Origin: Adiantum capillus-veneris
Lineage: Eukaryota > Streptophyta > Polypodiopsida > Polypodiales > Pteridaceae
Direction of reading: 5' to 3'
NCBI GenBank assembly: GCA_014529385.2
Contig: CM043960.1
Coordinates: forward strand, 117,128,043-117,192,042
Length of the DNA stretch: 64,000 bases
The notes below the pieces were generated by a model, which was not told the DNA's origin, ran no database searches, and saw only the letters and a list, made by a program, of their open reading frames with translations. The translations under genes and the position numbers were made by a program. Below are positions 49,119-61,300 of this stretch, piece after piece; position 1 is the first letter of the stretch, and every line of letters starts with the position of its first letter.

Positions 49119-52100
49119 GAGGTAGGTCCTCAAGAGAATGAAGGTGTTCAAGATGAAGGGATGCTGGAAGGTATGCTATCAACAACACTTACAAAGGATG
49201 AAAGAGAGGAGTTCAAATGTGTGCTAAGGAAGTTTCCTAGGCTTTTTGCTAAAGACTACACCGACGTGCGTGGGGTAGATGTTGTTCAACACAAGATTGA
49301 GTTAAAGCCTGAGGCCACACCTAAAGCTCAGAAGCTACGAAGGCTAGGAGTTATAAAGGAACGGGCTCTACTCAAGGAGGTAAGAAAGCTTCTAGCAGCA
49401 GGTTTCATTTATCTAGTGGAGAATTCAAAGTGGGTCTCTCCTGTTGTTGTCACTCCTAAGAAAAATGGCAAGTGGAGGGTGTGTGTGGATTACCGTCCCC
49501 TCAATGAGGCAACAAAAAGAGATCACTTTCCCCTCCCATTTCAGGATGAGATACTAAATGAGGTAGCTGGTCATGAGAAGTACACTGTGTGTGATGGCTA
49601 CTCAGGCTACTTTCAAATAGGTATCGCATTGGAAGATCAATTGAAAACAACCTTTATCACTCCTTAGGGTTGTTATGCTTTTAGAGTCATGCCATTTGGT
49701 CTGACAAATGCTCCTGCAACATTCCAACGTTTCATAAACATGGTGTTTCAAGCATTCTTTGGAAAGTCAATTAGGGTGTTCATTGATGATTTCTGCATTT
49801 ATAGCTCAAAATCATTGCATCTACAAAGGGTAGAAGAAGGTTTAAAGAAGCTCTACGACGTGGGAGGTCAACTCAACCCCGACAAGTGCCACATAGGTGA
49901 GGATGAAGTGATCTTGCTCGGTCACAAGGTTTCCTATAAAGACATTGAGGTGGATCCTTCAAAGGCAAAGGCTCTTATTGAGCTACCATCACCCAAGAGT
50001 CTTAAGGAGGTCATCTCATTCATTCAAAAGGTGAAGTATATGTCACGCTTCATTCACTTAGCCTCAGAGTTACTTCACCCTTTGCAAAAGTTGACACAAC
50101 AAGTAGAATTTGCATGGTCTGATGAGCTTGAAGAGTATTTTTGTAACATTAAAGTCATTTTGTCAGAGCTACCAACACTCATGCCTCCTTGTTGGGAGTA
50201 CACATTCTTTGTTAGCTCTAGTGTTGGAAGGGAAACAATTGGTGCCGTGTTTCTACAACAAGATCCCCACAGTACAAGGATGCGACCCATCTACTTTGCT
50301 AGTAGGGTCATGAATGCTTTGGAGAGAGACTACACAGAAGCAGAACTCATGATGCTTTCTCTCATGTTTGCGGTGAGAAAGTTTAGATCCTACTTGCTCC
50401 CAAAACCTTTTGTAATCCTCACCGCAGAGAATTTGTTCCCTTGGGTGTCATCTCAAATGAATCTTAGTACTAGGATCTCAAAGTGGATTATGGAGTTGCA
50501 AGAGTTTCAATACTCTTTCAAGGTAGAAGATAGTGTGCGTGCACAATTGGCAGGGATTCTCACTTATAGGGTACATGAGAAGGAAATCAAGGTGCCTCAA
50601 GTAAAGACCCTACCATTGCCACCACCAAAAAGTATTCCCAATGCTTTTACCTTGTTCTTTGATGGAGCTTTTCGACGAGCCACAAGGAAAGCAGGGGGAG
50701 GGCTAGTGTTGCTCAACCCAAGTGGAGAGGTGGTCATGAAAGAGAAGGTCAATCTACCAGGTTTAACTAGCAACAATGAAGCAGAATACGACACACTACT
50801 TCATGGTTTGAAGATGTGCATTGGCCAAGGGATAAAACGTCTCATGGTAAAGGGAGATGCACTTCTCATTGTTAAACAGATTTTAGGCATTTGAGCATGC
50901 AAGAATGAAAGCTTAAGGACAAAAGTTCATGCCATTCGTAAGATGTTTAATCAGTTTGAAGAAGTGCAACTATATCATATTCCAAGGAAACAAAATGAAG
51001 ATGCCGATTTACTTGCACAACAAGCAGTTACATGTGTTGAGCGAGAAGTGCAGGTCATCATGGTGGCAGCAGCTGTCAAGCAACCGAGATACCAGGGATT
51101 GGAGTCATTGGCTCCCATTATCGGCTACATTTTGGAGGGTGAGTTTCCACAAGACTTCACGAAGGCTCAGAAGAGGAGACTCATGAAGAAGGCAAGTTTC
51201 TATATCTTCCTAGAAGGCTCCCTCTATCAAAGAGGGAAGGATCAAGTGTGCAGAAGAGTACCAACTATCGAGGAAATCCCAGCCATTCTAAAAGGTTTGC
51301 ATGAAGAGGCATGTGGTGGTCATTTTGCCCAAGAATCAACTGTGAAGAAGATTTTGCTTGCGGGGTATGTTTGGCCAAGCTTGCATGTGGAAGTTCAACA
51401 TTGGTGTAAAAGCTGTCACAATTGTCAGATAAATGGAAATAGAAGGTTGGTGCATGGCCCGAGGCAAATAGTGCTTGCAAATGGACCCTTTGAAAAGTGG
51501 GGCATTGATGCTATGGGTCTTCTGCCTAGGACAAAAAATGGTAAACTCTACATTCTAGTGGCTGTAGACTATATGACTAGGTGGGTGGAAGCTCAAAGTG
51601 TGGCAAAGGTAAATGAGAGGACACTGAGCAAATTCGTCTACACTCACATTTGTTGTAGATTTGGCACACCTTTGGAGATTGTTTCCGATAATGGTCCAGG
51701 GTTTAGAAAGGGATTTCTCACAGAAGTCTGTGAAGAGCTTCACATTCTACATTGTCATAGCACACCATACTACCCACAGTCAAATGGTTTGGTAGAGAAG
51801 GCTAATGGTGTCATTGCAGGAATCATTAGAAAGATGGTGAAAAACAAGACAAAGTTGTGGGATGACTTCTTGGATGGTGCCTTGTGGGCGTATCGAACCA
51901 CATATAGGGAAGCCACGGAATTCACACCATTTCACTTGGTCTATGGTCAAGAGGCTTTACAGCCAATTGAGCTAAACATTCCAACAATGCGACTACATGG
52001 CAAATCAGCACAAGATGATCAAGAAGCATGGATGGATCGACTTCTTACCTTATCAAGGTATCACAATCGACTTGACAATCGTTTTGATGCCAAGTTTGAA

Positions 52101-52403
52101 ACTAGATGGCAAGGGCCATACATAGTCAAGAAGGCTTTCAATTCTAGTTACTATCAGCTTATGGACTTGAATGGTAAAGAGCACTCCAGGAAGGTAAACG
52201 GGTATCGCTTGAAGCCCTATTTGAGTCGCCTTCTACCAAAGGATCTACCAAATATCTGTCCAAAGGCCGCTGTCTCATGTAAGTATTGTTACATGAATCA
52301 TGAGTGTAACTCCAGCCAAAATTTTGAGGGGCCAAACAATGAAGATCTCGTCAAGGACTCTGAAGCACTCTCTTTGGAAAAGATGCTTTATGATGGTACA
52401 TGA
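49119..52403 (+). pseudogene. Tat-type gypsy pol with dual RNase H, two nonsense codons
   Basis: One frame runs from the junction at about 49119 to the stop at 52401-52403, interrupted only by TAG at 49665 and TGA at 50892. Order: RT ([42 protein letters not shown]); the usual gypsy RNase H (about 50190-50560); a second, archaeal-type RNase H (TLFFDGAFR, SNNEAEYDTLLHGL, VKGDALLIVKQ, NEDADLLAQQA; about 50640-51040); integrase with HEEACGGHF and WCKSCHNCQ zinc ligands and catalytic GIDAMG, SDNGPG and NGLVEKANG. The doubled RNase H is diagnostic of the Tat (Ogre/Retand) lineage. The 5' part (gag, protease) is missing. Confidence 0.9.
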
Positions 52404-52415
52404 ATATACCATCAT
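52390..52415 (+). repeat. Hairpin holding the pol stop codon
   Basis: Arms ATGATGGTA (52390-52398) and TACCATCAT (52407-52415), with the pol TGA (52401-52403) in the loop. A 10-bp version with the stop in the same place exists at 41342-41363. Confidence 0.75.
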
Positions 52416-52424
52416 CCTGGGGTA

Positions 52425-54804
52425 GTGATGTTGATAGCCGTTTTTCGGCTCTCTGTAATTGCCATAGTGAGTTATCTCACCCTATCAAATCACTCAAACA
52501 CTGTGGTTACCCTCACCCTTTCACTGTATATAGGTGCGTGTGAGTTAGGGGGCTTTTCCCATATCTTCTTAAAAAACCCTCAGCTAGCTAGTCACTGGGC
52601 TAGTTGAGCCAAAAAAATTAAAAAAATAAAAAAATAAAAGTATATTATGGCCTCTTTGTGTGTAAATATTTCATTGTATATATGGCCTAAATATAGGGAT
52701 TTTTTATAATTATTTTGGTATTTTATTTAAATATTTCTACCTAGGTGTGTGTTATTTATGCTCTGTACATTGCCTCACCATTACCACAATTTTTCTTACC
52801 ATTTTTCATACTCTTTATTCCATATAGAAATATTTTCATGTAAGCTTCTCTTGTATTTGGTGTAACTCCACCCCAACAAAAATCCAAAAAAACTAGTTTT
52901 ATTTATGTGTATATTTTTTCACTATTGTGATTTTTCCCTTCCTACATCTATTTTGTTTTTTTTTCTAAAAAATTAGAACACCAAAAATATTTATCTTTTT
53001 ATGGTACCCTCATAATGAGAGAGATTTCTTTTAACCCCTTTATATTTTTTTCACTTATATTATTTATATTTGACATGTACATATTTTTTAGACCCCTCAA
53101 TATTTGATTTTCTTAGTTGTACTATTCACTTATATCATGATCTCAACAATATCTTCAATTATAGACCTACCAAATAAGGTCAAGGGTAGGTGGCATGCAT
53201 ACATGCACTATGGAGGGCTCACTCTTGGAGGTATTCAAAAGAATCATCCAAAGAAGGATCCCACAAGGACCTTGTGCAGTGGAAAAAAACGATCAGTTTT
53301 GCTGAATTTTTAAAGTTCACTTGCTCTCCGAATTTGAAAAGGTGATACAAACAAAAGTTGTAGCTCGTGGGCTGAACTTTTGCCTCAAATTTTTTCATAT
53401 TTTTTTGAGCTACGAGGTGTGAGCTATCATTTTATTAGTGGACCCCAGTTTTCCCATGCTATGCAGCCACACTCTCTCTTCCACTTTATCATTTTCCTCT
53501 TTCACACACACTTCTCCACTCATCATCCCCACCTCTCTCACCACTCCTCTCTGCACCCTACTCATCTTCTCCTCAACCTTGAAGAATAAGAGAAACCATG
53601 GTGAACTCATACCTCCCACACACAATTCCATTCCAAAATTGACCACCTAGTCTCATTTTTCCTCCTCCAATTTACCCATATCTATCAAAAAAACCACAAA
53701 ATTCAGCCTCTTCTCTTAAAAGACAGCATCATGGTGGTTGATTACTCAGCTTCAATTACCTTGTCTCTCAAGGAAGGTCAAGAGTGGAGAAAGAATGTAC
53801 CGTCAAAGCTAGTGGACCGTCAACAAGCGTCAAAATTGGCTCTACTCAAGACACTTGGAGTATCAACCTTGTAAGAAATCCACCTTTTCTTACCTCTTAA
53901 GAGTTTCTCTTCCTTATTTGTATCCTACATGGATACTCCCATTGTAAATATCCAATTCCATTTGTAAATTAATACTAACTCTACTAACACTAACCCACTA
54001 TGAAAAGTCCTATCACCTCCATTTCTCTCCTCTCTCTTTCCCCACCAACTTCTTGATAATTCCAAGCAAAAGAAATTAGATAAATGGCTTAAAATCTAAC
54101 CCAACCATGGTTAGAGGAGTAACCCTAGCCTTCAAAATTGCTATAAAAGGAGGGTGTAGCCAGCACAAAAGGGAGAGCCATAAGCAAGAGCACTATGCTA
54201 TAGCTTGAGAAGCCAAGCTCAACCTCTCTAGAAGGAGCTCTTGAGTGGAAGCTCATTGTCTTATGCATGTGCATGTGTTGTAATAGGGGATTAGCAAGGG
54301 AACTCTATGCCATTGTAAGAGAGAGAGTGATCATTCAATTGAGAGTAGGAAATCTATCATTTCTCCTACTAGTGTAAGCCCAACATTTGCTGAATCAAGG
54401 AGGGTGGATTTGGACTAAGCTTGGATACTTTGTCTCCCTTCCAACGTGAAGTAATGGACAACAATGATGCGTAAGTGTCTTGGTGTTTTTTGTTAAGTTC
54501 TTGATAGCTTGTCTCTGGTGTTGTCATCAATCTAGCCATAAATCCCACATACTGTAAGAGGGCGACAGGGTGGAGAGGACTCCCCTGGCTTTAAGACAGT
54601 GATTGAGGTGGCTTTTCTTGTGATGTGTTGTGGTGAAATTTACGCAAGCTATGTTGAACAAATACTAATCTCACTTTGATTTGTCATGACAGATTTGTAA
54701 GAAGGTATTAATGCAACAAGCACCCCCTCCCCCTTTCTCTCTCTTTCTTACATGTATAATTGTGTTTGCTTGATCATTGCCGATACGTTTCAAAGCAGCC
54801 CGAG

Positions 54805-54899
<95 letters not shown>

Positions 54900-54926
54900 G
54901 CGTCCTAGTTCGCATCCAAAACTAGG
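52425..54926 (+). repeat. Probable Tat 3' LTR and following LTR-like DNA
   Basis: It starts TGATGTTGATAGCC right after the purine-rich CCTGGGGTAG. TATA-like TGTATATAGG lies at 52525-52534 and a strong CTATAAAAGG at 54141-54150. It ends with a CT tract, CCTAG/CTAGG and TGGTGCCCC, as at 6788-6816. It may be a single 2.5-kb LTR or two joined LTR pieces. Short frames inside (53104-53650) are not convincing genes. Confidence 0.4.
54807..54896. repeat. (CT)n microsatellite
   Basis: 45 uninterrupted units inside the LTR-like block. Confidence 0.95.
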
Positions 54927-54935
54927 TGGTGCCCC
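54927..54935 (+). other. PBS-like word TGGTGCCCC
   Basis: It follows a CCTAG/CTAGG hairpin (54904-54908, 54922-54926), as at 6808. It would pair with a tRNA ending GGGGCACCA. Confidence 0.35.
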
Positions 54936-55497
54936 AAATTTGTGTAGGGTTAGGTTGCGGGTTTGTGTGTGTGTTTGTTGTTTTTCCAACCCCAACCCAA
55001 TTGAGCAGCACGGGAGCCTTGAAGGGTGTCTAAAGGTTGCTCTTCTTGTTGCCCGCCCCAGACCGCCTCAATGTGTGTGAACACAATTAGGACCGTTGGG
55101 GCATTTTTCCCCTCACTAGGAGGTTTTTTCCCCCATGCATTGTATATACCCCCATAACTCTAAGGCTATCTTATCTTTTTCATTTCACACTAAGTAATAC
55201 ACTCTCTATTGTGTGCCTTGAGATTTCTTCATCTTCTCCAAGATGTGTGTGTTTTCTTGCAATCCTAATTCCAACAAGAGTAATATCGGCATATGCATGC
55301 TCCCACAAACATGAATTGAAAACCATGGATTTGTGGTAGGCCTGATGGAAATCTTCCTGCAAAGATGGAGACAAATGTCTCTCTTTCTTCCCCTCTCTCT
55401 TTTCAATTGTATACATCTTTAATTTAATTTGTCAAAAACCATTTATTTCATCCTAAAACTTGAAACTTTTCCTAGGTTCAGGGTCTTCAATCAACAC
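54936..55497. other. No gene seen
   Basis: Unique DNA; possibly element leader after the PBS-like word. Confidence 0.3.
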
Positions 55498-56300
55498 ATG
55501 CTCTGATATAAAGTAAGAGGTCCCCAACCCCTTGTTTCAAGTCGTTGGGGTCCTTGACAAGTCTCTAGACCTAATAGAAACTAAAGTCTTTAATTTATAT
55601 AAAACATCTGACGAACAGACCTTTGTCATTGGCAATGGCTTAGTACTATAGCTCTAGAAAAAGACCTAGTCCTGTCTCACAAGAAAAAATGAGACAAAAT
55701 CTAAAAGCTCCAAAACTATTTTGGTGCTATAACTTCTGCAAATGGGCTAAGGTATCCTTGTCCAATGCTTTTTTTTTCTCTACATGAGTGATGCCACATC
55801 CATTGGTGGATTCCTCTTCCACTGAAGAAGTCTTCTAACGTTAATGGGTGGTGATGGATAGTTACCCAGCCAACTGATTGGGTCCACCCGTCCATGATTG
55901 ACAACCTTAGCCAATCACCATTTACCATCCTGTACTCACACATGCTTCTTTTTTTTCTAATTACTACCATAACCTTTAAACAATTAGAAACATGTGTGTC
56001 AGCATATTAGTGTCAGCAACTAGAATTAGAAACAATTACCATGTAGCATTTAACAACTAGAAATGCTTCACCTGATGTGTTAAAAAATTAGAAACAGATG
56101 GCTGACAGCAACACATCATTGTCATGCATATTAGTGTCAGCAGCACCCATGGTGCCCTGATTTTGATCTACGTGCTCAAAACCAAAAGTGTGCGTCGGTG
56201 GGGTATCCTCACTAGCCATGGTAAACACACACTAATGTAAAGAGAGAGAAACCGTCAACTTGTACCTTGTAAAGCTTGAAGTTTTTGTGTTTTTTATGCT
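55498..56300 (-). repeat. Chromovirus LTR remnant with decayed PBS
   Basis: TATATCAGAGCA on the minus strand near 55510-55499 is a decayed tRNA-iMet PBS. Next to it lies an LTR end resembling GGGGACCTCACA. The block 55716-55970 translates to the same MVVIRK-type LTR words found at 45100 and 48759. The outer edge is not resolved. Confidence 0.55.
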
Positions 56301-56593
56301 CGATGATTTGCGTCGCATGCGAACCTCGCTTTGCAAAAATTGTAGCACTTCACGTGTCGTTCGACGTAAGAATACCTTCGTGGATTCTTCATAAAAACTT
56401 GTCGTATTTGTGAAGGATTTTGTTTACTTTGAAGCTACCTCCTTGAGCAAAAAAGAATGTTTGGAGGAAAACTTTCCTTCCTCCTCCAAGAAGCAAAAAG
56501 GGTGAAACTACTTCCTTGAAGTTTGAAGCTTTCCCTTTCCTTCTAGATTTCTTGTCAACACAAGTATGCTATATTTCCTTGTTATACATAACA

Positions 56594-56670
56594 AAGCTCA
56601 ATAGCTTGATGGTAGAGTGTTGGCCTCTTACCTCATGTTGTGGGTTCAACCCTCCTTTATGCAAGGGTTA
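56594..56670 (+). mobile_element. tRNA-like SINE head or tRNA pseudogene
   Basis: A box TAGCTTGATGG (56602-56612) and B box GGTTCAACCC (56643-56652) are at tRNA spacing. Acceptor ends do not pair convincingly, so a functional tRNA is unlikely. Confidence 0.55.
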
Positions 56671-56837
56671 AGAGGGCCTTCCTACGCGCAGCGCCAATGG
56701 AGTCTTTGTAGCCTCGGTGTTGTAGAGTTGCCGATCAAGTTTGCGTTGGTCACCCACCTTTGTCGTGCGTTGTGGAGGGCATAGGTGGGCGGTTGATGTC
56801 TACCTTTTAACTCAACATGCCTTGTTTTTACTGCACA

Positions 56838-56989
56838 ACAGAGACATCGCTATTTGGGAACCGTGGGAGAGAAGTAGCGGATTGCATGTGCTGCGGATCG
56901 TGGGAGAGAGGCAACAGAGACGTTGCTATCTGCGGATCGTGGGAGAGAAGCAGTGGGTTGCATGTGTTGTGGATCGTGGGAGAGAGGTA
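56838..56989. repeat. 76-bp tandem duplication
   Basis: 56838-56913 and 56914-56989, with half-units around GATCGTGGGAGAGA. Confidence 0.8.
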
Positions 56990-57172
56990 GCGGGTCGCAT
57001 GCACGTGCAACCCGCTTTTCTCCTTTCCCAAAAATAGTTCGGATACCAGTGAAAGGGCGATGGTGATGTGTGTGCTAGTCTCCACCCAACCGTGCTATCT
57101 TATAGCCTCTCCCTAAAACGTACACACCGTCCGGCCATGTCGGTGGCCTTGCCTGTAGGACCCATGTCCTTA

Positions 57173-58060
57173 CTTGTGACAATTATATCATAATTATGTA
57201 ATAAGTTTTGCTAGTTCTTTTTACTTAAATCCTTTATTTGTAGCTGAAAATTAAGTAAGAAAATTTGTAATGAGTTTAAAAGTTAGTGAGATGATTTTTA
57301 AAGGAAAATTAAAGTGTTAGAAACTTGTGATAATTATTTCATAATCAATTAACTAGTTTTGCTAATTACTTTGACTTAAAGTCTCTATTTTTAGCTAAAA
57401 TTAAGCAAATAAATAGTAAATGAGTTTAAAAATTAGTGTGATAATCGTCAAAGAAAGAATATAGTGTTAAAAACCCATGATAATTATCTTATAGTTAGCT
57501 AATTAGTTTTGATTATTACTTTGGTGTAAACTCTCTCTTTTTAACTAAAACTTAGGCTAGATAATCATTAAACAAATTTAAAAGTTAGTGAGATAATTTT
57601 GAAACAAAGATTATAGTATTAAGATAATTTTCTTATAATCAAAAATCAGTTTTATTAACTTAAACTCTTTATTTTAAATTGAAAATTAAGCAAGACAATT
57701 AGTAAATTAGCTTAAAAGTTAGTGAGATAATTTGTATAGGTAACTTTATAGTGTCGAAAACTTGCAATAATTATCTCATAATTAGTTAATTAGTCTTTCT
57801 AGTTATTATTGCTTAAATACTCCATTTTGGCCAAAAAATAATTGGGATAAATGGTAAATCTACTTAGAAATTTCAAAGATAATTTTTAAAGATAAAATAA
57901 TCTGTTAAAAAGTTGAGATATACATATGTTTATCAGATAATTACTTCATTAATTATTAAGTAAAAACAAACTAAATTTGATATTATTCAAAAGTAAAAAA
58001 TTAGGAAGATGACTCAAAAAATTATAAGATAATTATTTGACCTTAGGAGGCTTATAAGCA
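57173..58060. repeat. AT-rich ~150-bp satellite array
   Basis: Units anchored on CTTGTGATAATTAT begin near 57173, 57324, 57474, 57617, 57760 and 57911, a period of 142-151 bp. Each contains TTAGTGAGATAATTT and AACTAGTTTTGCTAATTA variants. The last units are more diverged. No coding potential. Confidence 0.75.
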
Positions 58061-58331
58061 AGCTAAGATAAAAATATATTATCCATATAAGTAGATAAAA
58101 AACTACTAGGTCAAAAAGCTACTAATTTTGACTACAAACTAAAGGAAAAAGCTAACATATTAGTTTTCAAAAATTAAAAATGTATTGCTATGGCTAAATT
58201 AAGGTATAAACAATCCTTGACAATGATATCACCCACAAGAATCTACTTATAATACTATAAACCAATGAAGCTGTCCTAGGATTTTGGTAAAAATGAATTA
58301 AGAGAATTGATGGAAGTACGTTATGGAAATT
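58061..58331. other. No gene seen
   Basis: AT-rich DNA between the satellite and a truncated copia. Confidence 0.3.
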
Positions 58332-61300
58332 TTATGATATGTTTGCCAAGCTGATCTCTCCTGCTGAGAGCCTCTCCTTGACATAGTGGTAATGCACCTC
58401 AATGTGCTTTGAGCAAGCATGAAAAATTGGGTTCCTCGCAACTGCCAATGCACTCTCACTATCAGTGTAGATAGTGTGAGCAGTGTCCTGTCCAACACCC
58501 AAATCAGCCACCATAAGGCATCTGAGCCATACACACTCAACCATAGCTGTGAAGACTGCCTTGTACTCAGCCTCACAACTTGAGGTTTCCATAGTAGGTT
58601 GCTTCTTGCTCAACCATGATATACATGAATTACCAAGCATGAAACAAAAACCACTTATGGACACTTGCATGTCAAAACAACCAGCCCAATTTGAGTCTGA
58701 AAAAGCATGTAATTCTGGCGGCAATGATGCCCCCTTGGGATAAAACAAGCCAAGATGTAAAGTGCCACTAAGGTAGTGGAAAATCCTCTTGACAACCTGC
58801 CAATGCTTAGACCCTGGGCTATGCATAAATCTGCTGACCTGTGAGACTACAAACTGAATATCCGACCTTCATACATAAATGAGGCATCCAATAGAAGTTT
58901 GGTAAAGAGTGACATCTGCAGTATCACCAACATCATGAAGACTCAATTTTAAACATGTTTCCATGGGAGTGGAAATAGGTTTGCAATCCTCAAGTCCAAA
59001 CTTACATAGCAATGTCTCTATGTAACTTTTCTGACACAAGGCAATACCACCATCACACTGCTTAAATTGTATACCCAAGTAATGATGCAACAGCCCCAAA
59101 CTTTCATCTTGAAAGCAGCATTCAAATCAGCCTTAAATTCAGCAATATGTCTCTCATTTGGTCCAGTGATCAACAAATCATCGACATAAAGAACCACAAT
59201 GAGAAGTACATCACCCTCACGCTTTACATACAATGTGCTTTCCGTTGGACTGCTACAAAAGCCTTGTTTGACCAAATGAGTGTCATCTTTCTCATACCAA
59301 GCACGAGGAAATTGCTTCAACCTATACAAAGCCTTCTTACATCTGCACACTTTGTCCTCTTGTCCTTTCTTGACAAAACCGAGAGACTGTGTTACATAAA
59401 CTTCCTCAAATATTTCACCGTTCAAGAAAGTAGTAACAATGTATGATTGATGTACATCCCAACCAAAATGAGTTGCCAATGCACATAGAAAACACACAAT
59501 AGTCATATGACAAGTGGGAGCAAAATTCTCTTCATAATCTATGCCTTTTTGCTGTGCATAACCCTTGGCAATAAGTCGAGCCTTATGGCGATCGATCTCA
59601 CCATCCGGCTTGCATTTCAACTTGTAAACCCACTTCATACCAATGGCCTTTTTTCTAGGAGGCAAATCACATAAAGTCCATGTGTCATTTCTATAAGTGC
59701 ATCATATTTTGATTGCATGGCAGCCATCCAATTTTTTGAATTTTGTGCTTCATCAAAAGACAAAGGTTCCTCAACATCATGTAAGCTAGACAGAGCCAAA
59801 GCATAACAATCTGATGCATAAGATGCATGGTGAGAGCCTAACCGAGTACGACTAGACAAAGGTGCATCCAAGTTACTATCACGCAATGTATGCACCAGCC
59901 ATTTTGGCATACCTCTAGCCTGCTCATTTTCAACTCTTTCCTTATCAAGTACATCATGTACATCTACATCAGTAAGAGGCTGATCTGTAACATTTTCAGA
60001 AACCCCCATAGGCTGTACATTTGATTCGTTGGAATTTACATTTGTATTTTCACCACTAGAAAGAGGCAACAAAGTGTCATAAATGTCCTGTGAGCTTACA
60101 TTGTTGTCTCTAGTACATGATAGCAAGGGTTGAGCAGTATCTTCCACAAACACTACATCTCGTGAAACCAAAATACGCTTTGTTTGCAAATGATAAAACC
60201 TGTAACCTTTTCTTTCAGCACTATAATCAACAAAAATACATTTGACAGCCTTCTCATCCAATTTTCCATTTTGTGTTTGTGGCACTAAAGCATATGCCAA
60301 ACAACAAAAAACACGCATGTGCTCAATAGAAGGCTTTCTATCATGCCATGCTTCATATGGAGTAATAGACTACAAAGCTTTTGTAAGACACTTGTTTAGT
60401 ATATAAGTGGCCCACATGATGGCCTCAGGCCAAAAAGAATGTGACAAAGCTTGACTTTTGACCATACATCATGCCATTTTCGTAAGTGACCCGTTTTTCT
60501 TCTCAGCAACACCATTTTGCTGCGGTGTATAATTGTACATTGCTGTTTTATTCCACAACTAGCCAGAAATGCATTAAATTCATGAGACATATACTCCCCC
60601 CCTCGATCGGAATGGAGGGTGCCCATAGTACATTTTGAGACATTTTCAGCCATAGCCAAAAATTGTTTGAAGCACATAAAAACTTCAGACTTCACTTTAA
60701 GCAGAAATATCCATGCATGCTTGGAGTAGTCACCAATGAAAGTCACAAAGTAAAGGTAATTGCCCAACGATAGAGTTTGCATGGGCCCACAAACATCACT
60801 ATGCACAAGCTGCAACCTACATGTGGCCCTAATTGAACCATCCTTTGGAAACTTCAAACGTTGCATCTCACCCAAAATACAACCTTCACAAACATGTTTG
60901 ACAAGTGCTTCAAGAGGAGGCAAAGAAGAAACTATATTAGATTTCTACAAATACAGCAAACTCGCAAAATTCAGATGACCAAAACATGATGCCAAAGTTT
61001 TGCATCTGAAATAGCCCTTGAATTGGCAATTGCATTTGCAAAATTTTGTGCACACTTGTCATACAAAGTGAGCTTATACAGCCCACAGCACAAAAGCCCA
61101 GATGCCACCAAAACTGAGCTCATGAATTGTACATCTGTCATCCACAAATTTGACTACAAGTCCAAGTCTAGCAAGTGCAGATGCAGAAAAAACATTCTTC
61201 TTGATCCCAAGTACATAAAATGCATCAACAAGTGTGAAAGAACTGCCATTTTGTAGCAGTAAGCACAATCTTTCCAACCCCCTAAATTGAATACGAGGCA

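Noticed and set aside
53380-53650. Overlapping frames on both strands
   Set aside because: Inside LTR-like DNA and C/T-rich; no domain.
56594-56670. Functional tRNA gene
   Set aside because: A and B boxes are present but acceptor and anticodon stems do not pair by eye.
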